From positions 992,001 to 1,056,000 of the forward strand of contig NC_013720.1 in the NCBI RefSeq assembly GCF_000025185.1: a stretch of 64,000 nucleotides of DNA, written 5' to 3'. The notes under the pieces are model-generated. The model saw nothing but the letters and a program-made list of their open reading frames with translations, had not been told where the DNA came from and ran no database searches. A program made the position numbers and the translations under genes. The stretch's first letter is position 1, and every line of letters starts with the position of its first letter. Positions 62,307 through 64,000 of this stretch are shown here, piece by piece. The DNA comes from Pirellula staleyi DSM 6068. Lineage in GTDB: Bacteria; Planctomycetota; Planctomycetia; Pirellulales; Pirellulaceae.

Positions 62307-64000
62307 CTAGAAGAACAGATTCGCTTCGGCCCATTCCCAAGCTTCGTGCAGCTTGGCCCAGCCGAGCGACGCCTTGCCGCAGTTCACATTAGCCGTGACC
62401 GTCGCGCCCGGATAAGGGGTGTTGAGTTCGGTATCGGTACTCACTTTGATGCGCACAATTTGGCCATGCTCTTCGTGCGTTTCAGCCACCGGATCGATCT
62501 GCGTCACCTTGCCGTAGTGATAGGTCCCGGGATCGGTCATCAGGATGTAGTCGACCGCCAGTTCCTGCGAAGGATCGTCTTTTTTGATCTGGTTGCGATA
62601 GCGAACGATGTGATCGATCCGCTTCTCGGGCATGTAGAGCTCGAGCTCGTAGTCGGTCCCTTCTTCGGCAATCGTCATCAGCAGCTGACCAACTTCAACA
62701 GGGCGATTCTGCAGAGATTTTTTCGTATCCCAGGTGATCACGCGGCCCCGTTTGGGGCTTACGACGGTGAGCTGTTTTTTGCGATCGAGCAGCAACTGCA
62801 AGCGCTCGTCGAGGCTTTCCACTTGCACTTGGACGCGCGACATCTGCGCTTGATCGCGGGCGCGTTCTTGTTCGGTAACCTGACGACCGGTGTTGGTCAC
62901 GCGGTCGCGCACGGCAGCGAGTTCTTCGCGCGCGGCGAGAAGCTGACCTTCGACCTCGGCAATCTGCAGCGGCAGCTCATCGCTCCGCATCTTCAGCAGC
63001 ACTTGCCCCTCTTCCACCAGCGTGCCGTTGTCGACCAGCACTTCGGTGACAACACCGCGCTGCGGCACAAAAATGTCGGCCTTCGAAATCGGCTGCAAAG
63101 TTCCCTTCGCACGCATGTCGAAATCGGTCTGAATGACCGCTAGTGCCAATAGCACCGCCAGCACAATGCCGGTGATGGTGAGTGTTTTGGGAAGCTGTCG
63201 CGCCTGCACCACCCAGCCTGCTTTGCCAAGCGTTTTCCAGACTGGCATCAGGAACAAACTGTTGTGATCGATGGCGTTGGTGAGGGCCCGCGACGAGTGT
63301 TCGTAGACCAGGTCGAGACGTGGCAGGAGGACTTCGCGCGGGATCTCGCTTTCGATCTGCTCGACGATGATTGCGCCGATCAGTTCCCCCTTCTTTTCCG
63401 ACTCACTGGGGGTGGTGGTTCCGGCGGCAGCATCGGCTGATTTCGGTTTGCGAATCGGAATCACCGCGAGCGATTTGGTGTACGACTGATCGACGTACTC
63501 CTCCACTGCGGTTTCGATTTGCGGCGGCATATCCTCAGTCGAACCGTAATACCACAGCGGCTCGCCAGTGGCGACGACGCGCGTGGCAAGTTTGCCCAGC
63601 AGCGTGACGACGTTCGAGCGGTTGTCGAGTGTGTCTTGACCACTCACCGCTTCGATGGTGCAGCTGCTTCCATGTTTGAGGGCGATGCTGACACGGTCGC
63701 AGCCGAGCAAGCGTCGACCTTCGTTGACGATGGTGTAGCAGGTTTCGCGAACGTCGAGACTTTCGTGCGCGGCGCGTGAAAAACTATCGGCCTGCGCCCA
63801 GAGGGAGTGTCGATCGGAGAACTGCTTGAGGCGGCGATTCTTGAACCACTCCGACGCCATCTCGCACATCTGCCGCAGGAACTGCAAATAGCCGCGCTGC
63901 GTGGCTGGTGGCGAATTGGGGCGCTGGAAAATTTCGATTAGCGCTTCCACCTGGTCGTCGTGTCCCAGGGGATGAATCACCAGCAGTTGACGGGTCGGAT
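62307..64000 (-). CDS. GAF/HlyD fusion protein, N-terminus beyond the window
   Basis: The frame enters from the right edge and ends at 62307, giving 564 visible residues. A GAF-like domain (VRETCYTIVNEGRRLLGCDR, VSIALKHGSSCTIEAVSGQD, KSLAVIPIRKPKSAD) is followed by a single membrane helix (LTITGIVLAVLLALAVIQTD) and an extracytoplasmic HlyD adaptor (AKGTLQPISKADIFVPQRGV, VTEVLVDNGTLVEEGQVLLK, coiled coil QLLAAREELAAVRDRVTNTG, LQNRPVEVGQLLMTIAEEG). The layout suggests a cytoplasmic sensor domain joined to a periplasmic fusion protein. GTG 63980 is internal, not the start. It leads the three-gene leftward set with 84 bases to the next gene. Confidence 0.85.
   Translation of the reverse strand, partial: PTRQLLVIHPLGHDDQVEALIEIFQRPNSPPATQRGYLQFLRQMCEMASEWFKNRRLKQFSDRHSLWAQADSFSRAAHESLDVRETCYTIVNEGRRLLGCDRVSIALKHGSSCTIEAVSGQDTLDNRSNVVTLLGKLATRVVATGEPLWYYGSTEDMPPQIETAVEEYVDQSYTKSLAVIPIRKPKSADAAAGTTTPSESEKKGELIGAIIVEQIESEIPREVLLPRLDLVYEHSSRALTNAIDHNSLFLMPVWKTLGKAGWVVQARQLPKTLTITGIVLAVLLALAVIQTDFDMRAKGTLQPISKADIFVPQRGVVTEVLVDNGTLVEEGQVLLKMRSDELPLQIAEVEGQLLAAREELAAVRDRVTNTGRQVTEQERARDQAQMSRVQVQVESLDERLQLLLDRKKQLTVVSPKRGRVITWDTKKSLQNRPVEVGQLLMTIAEEGTDYELELYMPEKRIDHIVRYRNQIKKDDPSQELAVDYILMTDPGTYHYGKVTQIDPVAETHEEHGQIVRIKVSTDTELNTPYPGATVTANVNCGKASLGWAKLHEAWEWAEANLFF

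Noticed and set aside
1-64000. tRNA, rRNA, insertion sequence or prophage genes
   Set aside because: No cloverleaf-like intergenic sequence, transposase or integrase motif, or phage structural gene was recognised by reading both strands.

Overview
The window looks like a chromosomal segment of a planctomycete, most likely a Pirellula-type member of the Pirellulaceae. This is inferred from gene families, not from a marker gene. The indicators are a DUF1501 protein, a DUF1080 protein, a DUF1570 protein, a DUF3467 protein, a protein with the FDPYFAWLGI-type N-terminal domain seen in many planctomycete proteins, an ammonium-transporter/histidine-kinase fusion, and three HlyD-type adaptors of which one carries an M50 peptidase. 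GC content is moderate to high, many genes have weak or no Shine-Dalgarno sequence, and genes are arranged mostly singly or in short operons on both strands. There are no rRNA or tRNA genes, no CRISPR array, and no recognisable insertion sequence or prophage.

Layout. 1-8 kb: edge of a membrane-protein gene, a Tat-exported PhoD-like phosphatase, a GAF/PP2C-like protein whose phosphatase motifs are degenerate, and a two-gene ABC-2 transporter whose permease carries a large beta-propeller-like insert. 7.7-13 kb: a leftward pair encoding an HD-GYP response regulator and a 1314-residue ammonium transporter fused to a hybrid histidine kinase (Amt-PAS-HisKA-HATPase-REC-REC-HPt), a candidate ammonium to cyclic-di-GMP signalling module. 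13-20.7 kb: glycosyltransferase, methionine aminopeptidase, SppA-type peptidase, TIM-barrel isomerase, a second PhoD-like protein and a CPA2 cation/proton antiporter. 20.8-22.9 kb: a leftward stress cluster (CsbD, a 42-residue membrane peptide, a glycine-zipper-like stress protein, a DUF892 ferritin-like protein) with strong Shine-Dalgarno sites. It is preceded by a promoter and an intrinsic terminator that outline a small RNA or attenuated leader. 23-31 kb: secreted and metabolic proteins (EEP nuclease family, DUF1570, 2-hydroxyacid dehydrogenase, DUF1501). 31-39 kb: chaperones ClpB and DnaK, a TlpA-like thioredoxin and a DUF2726/zinc-ribbon protein. 39-48 kb: PheA, a Nif3-like protein, and a leftward set kdsD-kdsC-(1060-residue LptC/LptA-like protein) that mirrors the LPS-export locus of Gram-negative bacteria, then class II fructose-bisphosphate aldolase. 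48-57.9 kb: a lipoprotein, fatty-acid desaturase, TolB-N/TPR-like protein, quinone-oxidoreductase-like MDR protein, a secreted propeller-like protein, DUF1611, DUF1080 and DUF3467 proteins. 58.1-64 kb: a five-unit degenerate 22-bp tandem repeat, then a leftward HlyD triad (PqqD-like/M50/HlyD, HlyD, GAF/HlyD) running off the right edge.

How the parts fit. The strongest functional units are the Amt-kinase/HD-GYP pair, the kdsD-kdsC-LptCA-like LPS unit, the envelope or general-stress cluster with its structured leader, and the HlyD/M50 triad, which has the look of a dedicated export or peptide-processing machine. Positions of starts were adjusted where a Shine-Dalgarno site or family alignment favoured an internal codon. 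All function statements rest on motif recognition by eye; no database search was run.
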